Origin: Desulfobulbaceae bacterium
GTDB lineage: Bacteria > Desulfobacterota > Desulfobulbia > Desulfobulbales > Desulfobulbaceae
Assembly (NCBI GenBank): GCA_015486315.1
Contig: WFRY01000038.1
Span: forward strand, 1-50,594
DNA length: 50,594 nt
Direction of reading: 5' to 3'
Numbering within the stretch: position 1 is the first letter of the stretch; the number at the start of each line of letters is the position of its first letter. A program made the position numbers and the translations under genes. The notes beneath the pieces were generated by a model. It searched no databases, had not been told where the DNA came from, and saw nothing but the letters and a program-made list of their open reading frames with translations. Shown here piece by piece: positions 21,000 through 30,174 of this stretch.

Positions 21000-21110
21000 T
21001 ACATTTTCGTCACCTCTTAACCTGTTGAGCAATTGCTTCACCCTCATTTTCCCTGGAAATTACAGCTCACGGACAGAAAATAGACAGCACCTGAATTCCG
21101 CCCCTTACAT

Positions 21111-22742
21111 CTATCCCTTAAACCCCTGCACAATGGGATAGCGCCTGCCGTGTCCAAAGGCCTTGGAGGTGACTTTTATACCCAGCGGGGCCTGTTTTCG
21201 TTTATGCTCGTTTATCCGGATACGGCGGACAATATCCTCCACAACCTGCCGGTCAAACCCCCGGGCAGCTATCTCTTCAATTCCCAGGTGCTCTTCCAGG
21301 TATGCGGTGAGAATCGGATCCAGTATCTCATAGGAGGGCAGATCATCCTCATCACACTGATCCGGTTTCAGTTCCGCGGTGGGAGGACGGGAAATAATAC
21401 GCCCTGGAATAATCTCCCCTTCCCTGTTCATCAGACGGGCCAGTTCATAGACCATAACCTTGGGGACATCGGCCAGCACGGCCAGACCGCCGCTCATATC
21501 CCCGTACAGGGTACAATACCCCACTGCCATTTCTGATTTATTGCCGGTGGAGAGGAGCATACTGCCGAACTTGTTGGACAGGGCCATCAGGAGATTGCCG
21601 CGAATTCTGGCCTGGATATTCTGTTCAGTGACGTCTTCAGCCAGCCCCTTGAAAAAAGGCTGCAGGGCATCATGATATGCCTCCATTACCCCGGCAATGG
21701 GAATATTTTCAAAGCCGCAGCCCAGATTTTCCGCCAGTGAGCGGGCATCATCAACAGATATCTGTGAGGTATAAGGAGAGGGAAGTGCCACGCAGAGAAG
21801 ATTCTCCGGCCCCAGGGCAAGGGCTGCCAGGACAGCTGTAACTGCAGAATCAATCCCGCCGGAAAGTCCGAGCACTGCCTGCTTAAATCCGGTTTTATGC
21901 AGATAATCCCGCAGGCCAAGTACCAGCGCGTCCCGGACCTGGTTGATAGAGTCTTCCGGGAGTGTAACGCCGCTGCACTCCTGCAACAGTTCAGTCGAGT
22001 CAATCAGCAGCAGGTCTTCGCTGAACCCCGCTGCCTTTGCGCAGACCTCACCCCGGCGATTAAGGGCCATGGAATGACCGTCAAAGACTAAAGAATCCTG
22101 ACCTCCTGCCTGGTTGACATAGAGCAGGGGAAGCGCATGTCTGCGGCACAGGGACGAAAACAGCTGATTGCGTGCGTAAAGTTTCCCATGATAGTAAGGA
22201 GATGCGGAGATATTAATCAGGATATCCAACTCCCTGTTTTCTCTGAGCAGTGAGACAACCGGATCAACACTGTACTGCATGGACTCATGCCAGATATCTT
22301 CACAAACCGACATCCCCAGGGTCAGGCCATGAAAAGAAAACGTCGTGCCGGGACCACCGGGCTCAAAGTAGCGGCTCTCGTCAAAGACGTCATAGGTGGG
22401 AAGCAACTGCTTGCGTGCCCGCTGGATCACCTTGCCCTGGTGGAGAAACAGAGCGGAATTGTACAATGGTTTTCCCGGCCCCTGCCGTTGCTCCAGGGCA
22501 CCAAGGACAACTGCCATATCAGTGACCCTGTGGAGCAGTACATCCAAAACCCGGTCATGATCGTTGATAAAAGAAGGTCGTTCCAGAAGATCCTGGGGAG
22601 GATAGCCGCACAGCGTCAGTTCCGGAAAAATCACCAGGCTGCACCCTGCCCTCTCAGCTGCCTGCATTACCTCGGTTATCCGGCAAAGATTGAAATCAAA
22701 ATCTCCGATAACTGGATTTATCTGAGCAAGGCCTATCTTCAC
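21111..22742 (-). CDS. nadE: NAD+ synthase, glutamine-hydrolysing
   Basis: Nitrilase domain (MKIGLAQINPVIGDFDFN...FPELTLCGYPPQDLL) plus synthetase domain (AVLGLSGGIDSAVTAVLAALALG; STGNKSEMAVGYCTLYGDMSGG). Confidence 0.96.
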   Translation of the reverse strand: MKIGLAQINPVIGDFDFNLCRITEVMQAAERAGCSLVIFPELTLCGYPPQDLLERPSFINDHDRVLDVLLHRVTDMAVVLGALEQRQGPGKPLYNSALFLHQGKVIQRARKQLLPTYDVFDESRYFEPGGPGTTFSFHGLTLGMSVCEDIWHESMQYSVDPVVSLLRENRELDILINISASPYYHGKLYARNQLFSSLCRRHALPLLYVNQAGGQDSLVFDGHSMALNRRGEVCAKAAGFSEDLLLIDSTELLQECSGVTLPEDSINQVRDALVLGLRDYLHKTGFKQAVLGLSGGIDSAVTAVLAALALGPENLLCVALPSPYTSQISVDDARSLAENLGCGFENIPIAGVMEAYHDALQPFFKGLAEDVTEQNIQARIRGNLLMALSNKFGSMLLSTGNKSEMAVGYCTLYGDMSGGLAVLADVPKVMVYELARLMNREGEIIPGRIISRPPTAELKPDQCDEDDLPSYEILDPILTAYLEEHLGIEEIAARGFDRQVVEDIVRRIRINEHKRKQAPLGIKVTSKAFGHGRRYPIVQGFKG

Positions 22743-22825
22743 AATTTCGACATCCGGAGAAAATGGTTAAAAAATCAATCAGTACATCTGTATAAACAAT
22801 TTTGGCCAAAGGGTGAACCATAAAA

Positions 22826-22852
22826 AAGGGGACATCACCAGGATGTCCCCTT
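22826..22852 (-). terminator. intrinsic terminator-like hairpin
   Basis: AAGGGGACATCctggtGATGTCCCCTTTTTTA on the minus strand; downstream (minus direction) of the csp remnant and MITE. Confidence 0.6.
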
Positions 22853-22900
22853 GTCAAATCTTTATATGTACCGGTTCGGAACCGGAATGTTAGATCATAT

Positions 22901-23086
22901 GTAACTATTCAGGTGGTGCAGAAAACTTGCAAAACCACTTTCCTGTAACTGTTCAGGAGTGCCTTAGATTCGGAGTCTACGCTTACCTGTTCATTTAAGA
23001 CTGTGAAGCGTACTTGTGCTACTCGAGCAGGCTTAAATGGGCGAAGAGGTAAGCGCAGACTCCGTGAGGTGCTCCTGAATAGTTAC
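22901..23086. mobile_element. MITE-like non-autonomous element, family 1 copy 1, with 8-bp TSD
   Basis: Terminal inverted repeat GTAACTATTCAGG...CCTGAATAGTTAC; flanked by perfect direct repeats GATCATAT (22893-22900 and 23087-23094); second copy at 30924-31093. Confidence 0.88.
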
Positions 23087-23088
23087 GA

Positions 23089-23160
23089 TCATATTTTATT
23101 TACATTGGCGGCTGCCGGCCCCTTGGGACCGTCAACGACCTCAAACTGAAACATACATGC
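23089..23160 (-). pseudogene. 3' fragment of a cold-shock-domain protein gene
   Basis: Minus-strand translation ...QPAGFACMFQFEVVDGPKGPAAANVNKI* matches the C-terminal pattern of CspA-type proteins; no cold-shock N-terminal half upstream (mltG stop at 23187). Confidence 0.65.
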
Positions 23161-23186
23161 AAAGCCTGCCGGCTGTAAAACCCTTA

Positions 23187-24215
23187 TCATTTCTGATCCA
23201 CCCTGGCTGCCTGCGGTCTTTTCTGGAATTTATACACAGCACGGTTATGCTCCTGCAGGGTTGTGGAAAAAACATGACTGCCGTCATTTTTTGAAACAAA
23301 ATAATAATATGGGACTTTTTCCGGCTCCAGCACAGCCTGCAGGGCCGCACGACCCGGATTGCAGATGGGGCCGGGCGGAAGGCCGGAAATTACATAGGTA
23401 TTATACGGTGTCTCTGTTTTTAAATCAGCTCGAGTCAGGTTGCCGTTAAAATTCTCCAAGCCATAAATGGTTGTCGGGTCGGACTGCAAAGGCATCCCTT
23501 TGTTCAGGCGATTATAGAATACTCCCGCTATACGGGCACGTTCCACAGCCGCCCCGGTTTCCTTTTCCACAATCGATGCCAGGGTTACCAACTGGTGACG
23601 ATTCAACGACAGATCAGCCGGCTTATCCAACCCGTCCCAGACCTTCATAAAACGATGAATCATGCTGGAGAGAAGAGACTTTTCATCCACCTCACCACGA
23701 ACCAGGGTATACGTTTCAGGAAAAAGATAACCTTCCAGGGAATCAACCCGGAGCCCCTGTTGACGGATAAATTCCTTATCCCGACAGAGCTGAAGAAATT
23801 TTTCAGGATCAACCCACTGGTCACGGGCAAAAGCAGCTGCAACCTGTTCCATGGTCCAGCCCTCCGGGATAGTGACTCGATATTTAACAGGTTGGGCAGT
23901 TGCAAGAAAACGCAGGACCTGCAGTGGAGTCAGTCCCAGGGGAACCTTAAATTCACCGGCACGCAACCGTTTTCCCTCTTTTAACAGTCGAACCAGAATC
24001 AGAAATCGAAAATCATCCTGAATCACACCCTCTTCGGCGAGTATCTGCTTGATTTGCCGGACACCGGCACCTTTTGGAATAACAACGGTAACTTCATGGC
24101 CAATGGTTTCATGATCACCGGGTACCGAGCTGTACACATACAGGCCAAACCAGGCCGCTGCATTAACTGCAACACAGAGAATAATGACAAAGGCACGAAA
24201 AAAAAATGTTCGCAT
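23187..24215 (-). CDS. mltG: endolytic transglycosylase MltG (YceG-like)
   Basis: 342 aa with N-terminal TM; TLASIVEKETG, RIAGVFYNRLNKGMPLQSDPTTIYGL, YNTYVISGLPPGPICNPGRAALQA. Confidence 0.95.
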   Translation of the reverse strand: MRTFFFRAFVIILCVAVNAAAWFGLYVYSSVPGDHETIGHEVTVVIPKGAGVRQIKQILAEEGVIQDDFRFLILVRLLKEGKRLRAGEFKVPLGLTPLQVLRFLATAQPVKYRVTIPEGWTMEQVAAAFARDQWVDPEKFLQLCRDKEFIRQQGLRVDSLEGYLFPETYTLVRGEVDEKSLLSSMIHRFMKVWDGLDKPADLSLNRHQLVTLASIVEKETGAAVERARIAGVFYNRLNKGMPLQSDPTTIYGLENFNGNLTRADLKTETPYNTYVISGLPPGPICNPGRAALQAVLEPEKVPYYYFVSKNDGSHVFSTTLQEHNRAVYKFQKRPQAARVDQK

Positions 24216-24254
24216 ATAAATATAAAATGTCGAAAAGACGGCAGCATTACATAG

Positions 24255-24291
24255 AAAAAAGATGACCGGCAGTCACGCTCCGGCCATCTTT
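24255..24291 (-). terminator. intrinsic terminator downstream of lon
   Basis: AAAGATGGCCGG...CCGGTCATCTTTTTTC hairpin plus T-run on the minus strand. Confidence 0.65.
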
Positions 24292-24342
24292 ATGAAAAAA
24301 CCGGGTTCCACGGCGGTGCCCGGATACTTACGGCAATGGCTG

Positions 24343-26766
24343 TTACTTCTTCTTACGGGAACCACTTTTTTTGCGACTTGGTCTGGTAAATGCTCCAAGG
24401 GCAATCTCAATAACCTCATCCATATTTTTGACAGGATAAAAGGTAATCTTCTTGCGCAGCTCCGGGGGAATTTCCACCAGATCCTTTTCATTCTCATAGG
24501 GAATAATAATCTTATTGATTCCATAGCGCAGAGCGGCAAGAGCCTTTTCCTTGAGCCCGCCAATGGGCAACACCCGCCCCCGGAGAGTTACCTCACCGGT
24601 CATGGCAACCCCTTTTTTCACCGTCTTTTCAACAATGGCGGAGTAGAGGGCCGTGGTCATGGTGATACCTGCAGACGGCCCATCTTTGGGGATCGCACCG
24701 GCAGGGACATGAATGTGGATATCAATGGTATCAAAATAGTTGTTGGCAACGCCAAGCTGCTTACTGCGACTGCGACAGTAGGTCAGGGCAGCCTGGGCGG
24801 ATTCCTTCATCACATCTCCGAGCTGACCGGTGAGCAGAAGTTTGCCCTTCCCGGGCAGGATAGAGGTCTCGATATGAAGGAGTTCTCCCCCGACCTCGGT
24901 CCAGGCCAGGCCGACCACCAGACCGGGCTGCATCAGGGTATCAAGTTCCGTATCAGGAATAAACCTGGGCGGGCCAAGATATTTTTCCAGGGTATTTTTG
25001 GAAATCGTATACGGGCCTTTGCCGCCCTCGGCTATCTTGCGGGCAAGCTTGCGGCAGATCTTGCCGAGCTCCCGCTCAAGATTCCGCACACCTGCCTCAT
25101 GGGTATAGTTGGTGACGATAATCTGCAGGGTTTTATTGTCCAGCTTGATCCGGCTCGGCTTGATACCGTTTTCCACAATCTGCCTGGGCAGAAGATACCT
25201 GCGGGCAATCTCAATTTTCTCTTCCAGGGTATATCCTGCAAGCCGGATAACCTCCATCCGGTCCATGAGTGGCCCGGGAATAGTATCACTGCGGTTGGCC
25301 GTGGTAATAAACATTACCTTGGACAAATCAAAGGGCATGTTCATGTAATGATCGGAAAAGCTGCTGTTCTGTTCCGGGTCAAGGACCTCCAGCAGGGCAG
25401 AGGATGGATCGCCGCGGTAATCAGCACCTATCTTATCAATCTCGTCCATCATAAAGACAGGATTATTGCTCTTTACATTCTTTAATCCCTGCAGAATACG
25501 GCCGGGCATGGCGCCGATATAGGTCCGACGATGGCCGCGAATTTCCGCCTCGTCACGCATGCCGCCCAGGGACAGACGATAAAACTTGCGGCCCATGGCC
25601 CGGGCAACAGCCTGGCCCAACGAGGTCTTGCCCACGCCGGGAGGTCCGACAAAACAGAGAATAGGTCCCTTGCTATTACGATTGAGCTTGCGTACAGCCA
25701 GAAATTCAAGAATACGTTCTTTTACCTTTTCCAGACCGTAATGATCTTCGTCAAGCACCTTTGCCGCAACCTTCAAATCCAGCAGGTCTTTGCTGGATTT
25801 TTTCCAGGGCAGGTCAAGAATCCAGTCAAGATAGGTACGAATAATATTTGATTCAGATGCATCAGGATGCATCATATCAAGTCGTTTCAGCTCCTTGCGT
25901 GCCTCTTTACGGGCATACTTGGGCATTTTTTTCTTCTTTATCTTTTTGCGAAGCTCATCTATTTCCTGACCATAGGCATCTTCATCGCCCAGTTCTTTTT
26001 TCAGGGCCTGCATCTGTTCGCGCAGAAAATATTCACGTTGAGAACGTGACATTTCCTCCTTGGCATCGGACTGTATTTTCGCCTGGACAGTGGAGACTTC
26101 AAGCTCTTTGTTGAGCAGATCAGCAACAAGGCGCAACCGCTTGATCGGATCCGTGGTTTCAAGAATCTGCTGTGACTCGGAAATTTTCAGACGAAGGTTG
26201 GATCCTACCAGGTCGGCAAGTCTGCCGGGTTCTTCTATGTTGTTGATAATCATCATGAGATCCGAGGACAGAATACCGCGCAGAGACATTATCTTCTCGG
26301 TATGCTCCCGCACCGTCCGCATCAGGGCCTCATCCTCAACCGTTATCTTTTCGGCTTCCGGCTCTTCAAGCAACTCTATTTCAACCCGGAAATGAGGATC
26401 TTTCTGCAGATAGGACTTGATCTGTGCCTTGGACAGGGCCTGAACCAGAACCTTGAGCCTGCCGTCCGGAAGTTTCAAGGTCCGCATGATCATGGAGACC
26501 ATCCCCACCTGGTAAACATCTTCCGGGTCCGGATCATCCTTGGTTGCATCCTTCTGGGTGACCAGCATCAGCAGCTTGTCGCCGTTGACGGCCTCGTTGA
26601 CCGCAGAAATAGAACCGGGCCTGCCCACAAAGAGCGGGATAATCATATAGTTGAAAACAACCACATCCCGGACAGCCATCATAGGCAGTTGTTCAGGGAT
26701 TTCCATATCCTGGATGTTTTCAGCAAAGTCATCCATACTGGTGGATAACGAGTCATTAAATTCCAC
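24343..26766 (-). CDS. lon: ATP-dependent protease Lon
   Basis: 807 aa; Walker A FVGPPGVGKTSLGQAVARAMGRKF; catalytic PKDGPSAGITMTTALYSAI; LPIGGLKEKALAALRYG. Confidence 0.97.
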   Translation of the reverse strand: MEFNDSLSTSMDDFAENIQDMEIPEQLPMMAVRDVVVFNYMIIPLFVGRPGSISAVNEAVNGDKLLMLVTQKDATKDDPDPEDVYQVGMVSMIMRTLKLPDGRLKVLVQALSKAQIKSYLQKDPHFRVEIELLEEPEAEKITVEDEALMRTVREHTEKIMSLRGILSSDLMMIINNIEEPGRLADLVGSNLRLKISESQQILETTDPIKRLRLVADLLNKELEVSTVQAKIQSDAKEEMSRSQREYFLREQMQALKKELGDEDAYGQEIDELRKKIKKKKMPKYARKEARKELKRLDMMHPDASESNIIRTYLDWILDLPWKKSSKDLLDLKVAAKVLDEDHYGLEKVKERILEFLAVRKLNRNSKGPILCFVGPPGVGKTSLGQAVARAMGRKFYRLSLGGMRDEAEIRGHRRTYIGAMPGRILQGLKNVKSNNPVFMMDEIDKIGADYRGDPSSALLEVLDPEQNSSFSDHYMNMPFDLSKVMFITTANRSDTIPGPLMDRMEVIRLAGYTLEEKIEIARRYLLPRQIVENGIKPSRIKLDNKTLQIIVTNYTHEAGVRNLERELGKICRKLARKIAEGGKGPYTISKNTLEKYLGPPRFIPDTELDTLMQPGLVVGLAWTEVGGELLHIETSILPGKGKLLLTGQLGDVMKESAQAALTYCRSRSKQLGVANNYFDTIDIHIHVPAGAIPKDGPSAGITMTTALYSAIVEKTVKKGVAMTGEVTLRGRVLPIGGLKEKALAALRYGINKIIIPYENEKDLVEIPPELRKKITFYPVKNMDEVIEIALGAFTRPSRKKSGSRKKK

Positions 26767-26955
26767 TTTTCTCCTCCTGATATCAGTCTGTTATTGGTAT
26801 ATTTCACTTTCAGATCAATATACGCGGAGACTGTTAAATACTTGCTTGGTTGCAAGAAAGTAAACATGACCGTATGTGAAGTCAAGATAAGGCCCGAAAC
26901 AGGGTGCAAAAAACAGGGAAAACGTTTATCTTTTTCTCATAAGTGCTCATGACCA

Positions 26956-26999
26956 CCGAGGTGTTATCAAGTCAAGAGTGGAGTTAATGAAGCGCTTAC
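26956..26999. repeat. short dispersed repeat family 3, copy 1
   Basis: CCGAGGTGTTATCAAGTCAAGAGTGGAGTTAATGAAGCGCTTAC, near-identical apart from a 12-nt insertion to the reverse complement of 47986-48016. Confidence 0.5.
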
Positions 27000-27093
27000 T
27001 TTTTCTCCGTTGACGGCTTGTTATACATGCTGTTGAAAGTCGATCAAAAATCACTATGGTAAAGGCCGTTTTCCTGTAAACAAGGAGTTCTAA

Positions 27094-27894
27094 ATGCTTA
27101 ACGCTTCTTCTTTTTTTGACTTAACCGAATTTTCCGCAAAAGAAGTGTTTGCCGGTACCGACCATGTCTGGGATGGATTAAAAAATCTGAAGACCTATAT
27201 GGACCGGACAGTCCATGGTCCATTCAGTCACCCGGACCTGACAAACGGTGTTCCCCTTTCGACCCCCCTTATCTTTCACGACCAGCATCTGCAGGATGCG
27301 GAAGACTGTCATATAATATATGGTGATGCCACCAAGGGAAAACTGGTGGTGACACGCAATGGGCAGCAATTAAGCGGGGCCTCGGTGATCATGGCAGGAG
27401 TTGTCATTACCGGCAGCAGAATCCTGCTCGGTGAAGGCGTGCTGATAGAATCCGGCGCCCTGATCAAGGAGCCGGCCATGATCGGTGACCAAAGCGAAAT
27501 ACGGCAGGGTGCCTACCTGCGCGGGTACTGCCTGGTTGGCATGCGGTGTGTGGTCGGTCATACCACGGAGGTCAAGCACTCTATCTTCTTAAACGATGCC
27601 AAGGCCGGTCATTTTGCCTATCTCGGCGACTCTATTCTCGGCGGTGATGCCAACCTCGGAGCCGGGACAAAATTTGCAAACCTCCGTTTCCTGCCCGGCA
27701 GTGTTAAGGTCAAAACCGAAACCGGCACCATTGACAGCGGCCTGCGCAAGTTCGGTGCCATCCTGGGGGACCGGGCTCAGACAGGATGTAATTCCGTTAC
27801 CAATCCCGGCACCCTGATCGGCCGGGAGGGGATCCTCATGCCCAATACAACGGCACCATCGGGTTATCATCCTGCCGGTACAGTGATTCGATAG
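27094..27894 (+). CDS. left-handed beta-helix (LbH) protein, GlmU-C-terminal/UDP-GlcNAc pyrophosphorylase-related
   Basis: Hexapeptide-repeat pattern (SGASVIMAGVVITGSRILLGEGVLIESGALIKEPAMIGDQSEIRQGAYLRG...TTEVKHSIFLNDAKAGHFAYLGDSILGGDANLGAGTKFANLR). Confidence 0.8.
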   Translation: MLNASSFFDLTEFSAKEVFAGTDHVWDGLKNLKTYMDRTVHGPFSHPDLTNGVPLSTPLIFHDQHLQDAEDCHIIYGDATKGKLVVTRNGQQLSGASVIMAGVVITGSRILLGEGVLIESGALIKEPAMIGDQSEIRQGAYLRGYCLVGMRCVVGHTTEVKHSIFLNDAKAGHFAYLGDSILGGDANLGAGTKFANLRFLPGSVKVKTETGTIDSGLRKFGAILGDRAQTGCNSVTNPGTLIGREGILMPNTTAPSGYHPAGTVIR

Positions 27895-28216
27895 CCGGCT
27901 TCTCCCCTTTCAGTTGCAACTGTTTTTGATGTGCCCGGTCTCCATACTCATACAGGGCAAAATAAAAGGCGAATAAAATACCGATGGTAAAAAAAATTCT
28001 TGCAATCCGGTCCCAGGGAGGCCGCTTGCCATCGTGCATATAACGGATTATAGCTACCAGAACAAAGGTAAAGCCGATACAGTACGGAGCGGTTGTCAAC
28101 AGCTGTTCAATGGTACCGGCAATCATGGCGCCAAGGGTCGGACCGGTCCGGATGTGAAAGACCAGGTAGGCCAGGGCGGTTAATATAAAAGTAATCTTTT
28201 CACGTAATGTCTTCAT
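27836..28216 (-). CDS. hypothetical membrane protein
   Basis: 126 aa, about three hydrophobic segments, plausible start MKTLREKITFILTALAYLVF; 3' end overlaps the LbH gene by about 59 nt in convergent orientation. Confidence 0.55.
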   Translation of the reverse strand: MKTLREKITFILTALAYLVFHIRTGPTLGAMIAGTIEQLLTTAPYCIGFTFVLVAIIRYMHDGKRPPWDRIARIFFTIGILFAFYFALYEYGDRAHQKQLQLKGEKPAIESLYRQDDNPMVPLYWA

Positions 28217-29329
28217 ATGAATACTGATACTGTTTGCATTTTCCCGGATACCATGCCGGAAGCTGAAATTCTGTTTCCCCTTGTACAGGTTTTTGAGCCG
28301 ATTGTCTACTTAAGACCGGTGGAAAACGACCCGCCTGCAGGTGAGGACCTGTCATCCCTTTGCCGGGAAATGATAGACCAGGAACTTATCCGCTTTTCCT
28401 GCCCGGCCCCCCTGACTGAAAATCGTGACCGCTTCCTGCAGCTTGTTCATGACCTGCAGCAGCGGCGTGATGACTATGCCGGCCAACTCGGCCATCTCTC
28501 CCTGGCCGGACTTGGCAGAGGCGGAAAAACAGAGAGCAAGACCTCCATCATAAGCACATTGCTCAAGCAGACCGGCATTCAGAGTGAACAGGACGAACAA
28601 CAGATCATGGTGCTCTGGCAGGCCAGAGTGGTACTCAAACTGGCTGAAATTTTTGACCGGGAACAGCGAGAACTGCAGGCCGGCCTGGAACGGATATCCG
28701 ACCGGGAAAACGGCCTGCTGCATGAACTGCGGGAAGAAGGCAATCAGCCATTTTCCCTGACCCGTTCTCTGGAAAACGCCGCCGGCAGGACAGACGGCCA
28801 GCTGCGGCAGCGGCTGAAGGCATGGAGCCGCCTCTTTGCCCTGGGCACAGAGCAGATACCTGCCTCAACTTTTATCACAACCAGCCGTGATGCCATAGAC
28901 CTGCTGCTTGAACAGTATGGACTGGAACAAGAAACCCTGCCCCGGGCATTACTGGAGCTGCAGCTTCCCGGCGGCCATACAGGTGATACCGCAACAGAGC
29001 AGCGGGCTGCCTTTCAAGAGGATGGTGCCGGGTTGATTAAAAACCTGCAGGAGTTGCTGCAGCATCCGGGCAACGTTAACAAACAAATACATACCGCCTT
29101 AAACGGCCTCCACAGCGAATGGGCCGACCTCCTGGAACATCACTATCCGGCCCGGGAAAATTCCCGCTGTACCCTTACCCTCTACTTCCTGCCCGCCATT
29201 GACCCGGGCAGGCTTTTCCTGCAAACCTTTGGCCATGATGAAGATGACATCCGACAGAAAACAAAAGATGCTGCAGGGGCACTGGTGATTGGTTTACTGC
29301 AGGAACAGGCAGAGATATCAAACAGATAA
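28217..29329 (+). CDS. hypothetical cytoplasmic protein, helical
   Basis: 370-aa ORF, Gln/Leu/Glu-rich; no family recognised with confidence. Confidence 0.6.
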   Translation: MNTDTVCIFPDTMPEAEILFPLVQVFEPIVYLRPVENDPPAGEDLSSLCREMIDQELIRFSCPAPLTENRDRFLQLVHDLQQRRDDYAGQLGHLSLAGLGRGGKTESKTSIISTLLKQTGIQSEQDEQQIMVLWQARVVLKLAEIFDREQRELQAGLERISDRENGLLHELREEGNQPFSLTRSLENAAGRTDGQLRQRLKAWSRLFALGTEQIPASTFITTSRDAIDLLLEQYGLEQETLPRALLELQLPGGHTGDTATEQRAAFQEDGAGLIKNLQELLQHPGNVNKQIHTALNGLHSEWADLLEHHYPARENSRCTLTLYFLPAIDPGRLFLQTFGHDEDDIRQKTKDAAGALVIGLLQEQAEISNR

Positions 29330-29473
29330 ATTTTACAACATGGCGGCAATACTATTAAAGCCACGAAAGAGAAGCCAAGAAACCATCTGGAAGAGGAGCA
29401 GCTTACCGGTGCTCTCTGTCAGGCGTTAATCATTAAAAAAGAGGTTTCTCCCAACCGGTTTAACTTCCCGGGA

Positions 29474-30079
29474 ATGGATCATGAGGCGATACAATGTCCG
29501 GTTGACTGCCACGCATGCTGCAGGGTGACCACGACCCTGGATCTGACCGCAACTGAATCGTTGATGATCTATTTATTAAACAAAGATATTGTTGACCTGA
29601 TAGAAGAGTATACCGACCTCCATGACGAGACGGGATACTGTCCTTTCATGATCATGGACAAGTGCATTATCAACAGATTCAAGCCGTCGGCATGTCAGAT
29701 GTTTATGCCCTTTGAATACAGGGGAAAGCCGATGTGTTATTATCTCGCCCACGGCAAAGGCCTGTCCGCACATAATGATGCACCGGAAAACTATATGAAT
29801 TCGAGTTCATATGCCATCCACGGCGTTATGATGGAAATCCAATGCAACATTGACGGGTATTTATCCCAATCGTTTTTTAAAAATATTTACCAGGGCACGC
29901 TGTGGTGGAAAGACAACTACGCTCTTCTGCCCGTAAACACCAGGATGTGCCTGGAATCAATCCTTACAGACAACGATATGGGCCTGCAGCTTATGAAAAA
30001 TTTTAAGTTTGATAAGGTCCTGCAGACAGGGCTTACCAGGTATAACGAGATTGTTAAAACCCATCCTCCTCATCATTAA
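29474..30079 (+). CDS. YkgJ-family cysteine cluster protein
   Basis: CPVDCHACCRVTTTLDLTATE, CPFMIMDKCIINRFKPSACQMFMPFEYRGKPMCYY. Confidence 0.75.
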   Translation: MDHEAIQCPVDCHACCRVTTTLDLTATESLMIYLLNKDIVDLIEEYTDLHDETGYCPFMIMDKCIINRFKPSACQMFMPFEYRGKPMCYYLAHGKGLSAHNDAPENYMNSSSYAIHGVMMEIQCNIDGYLSQSFFKNIYQGTLWWKDNYALLPVNTRMCLESILTDNDMGLQLMKNFKFDKVLQTGLTRYNEIVKTHPPHH

Positions 30080-30124
30080 CGAGTGAAGCGCCGGGTTACC
30101 GGTATTGCTCGCCCTTTCCCTGCA

Positions 30125-30155
30125 ATAATGCCCTGCCGCAGCAGCAGGGCATTAT
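30125..30155. terminator. bidirectional hairpin between ykgJ-like and uspA
   Basis: ATAATGCCCTGC-cgcagca-GCAGGGCATTAT perfect inverted repeat between convergent genes. Confidence 0.55.
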
Positions 30156-30174
30156 ATCCGGAACCTGCTGTTCT

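Noticed and set aside
24262-25485. 407-aa plus-strand ORF
   Set aside because: Lies entirely antisense to mltG-lon intergenic/lon; lon is unequivocal on the minus strand and the plus-strand peptide looks compositionally random.
28217-29329. TssA/ImpA-like protein (PVENDPPAGEDL resembles the ImpA N-terminal motif)
   Set aside because: Similarity limited to one short segment and no other type VI secretion genes are present.
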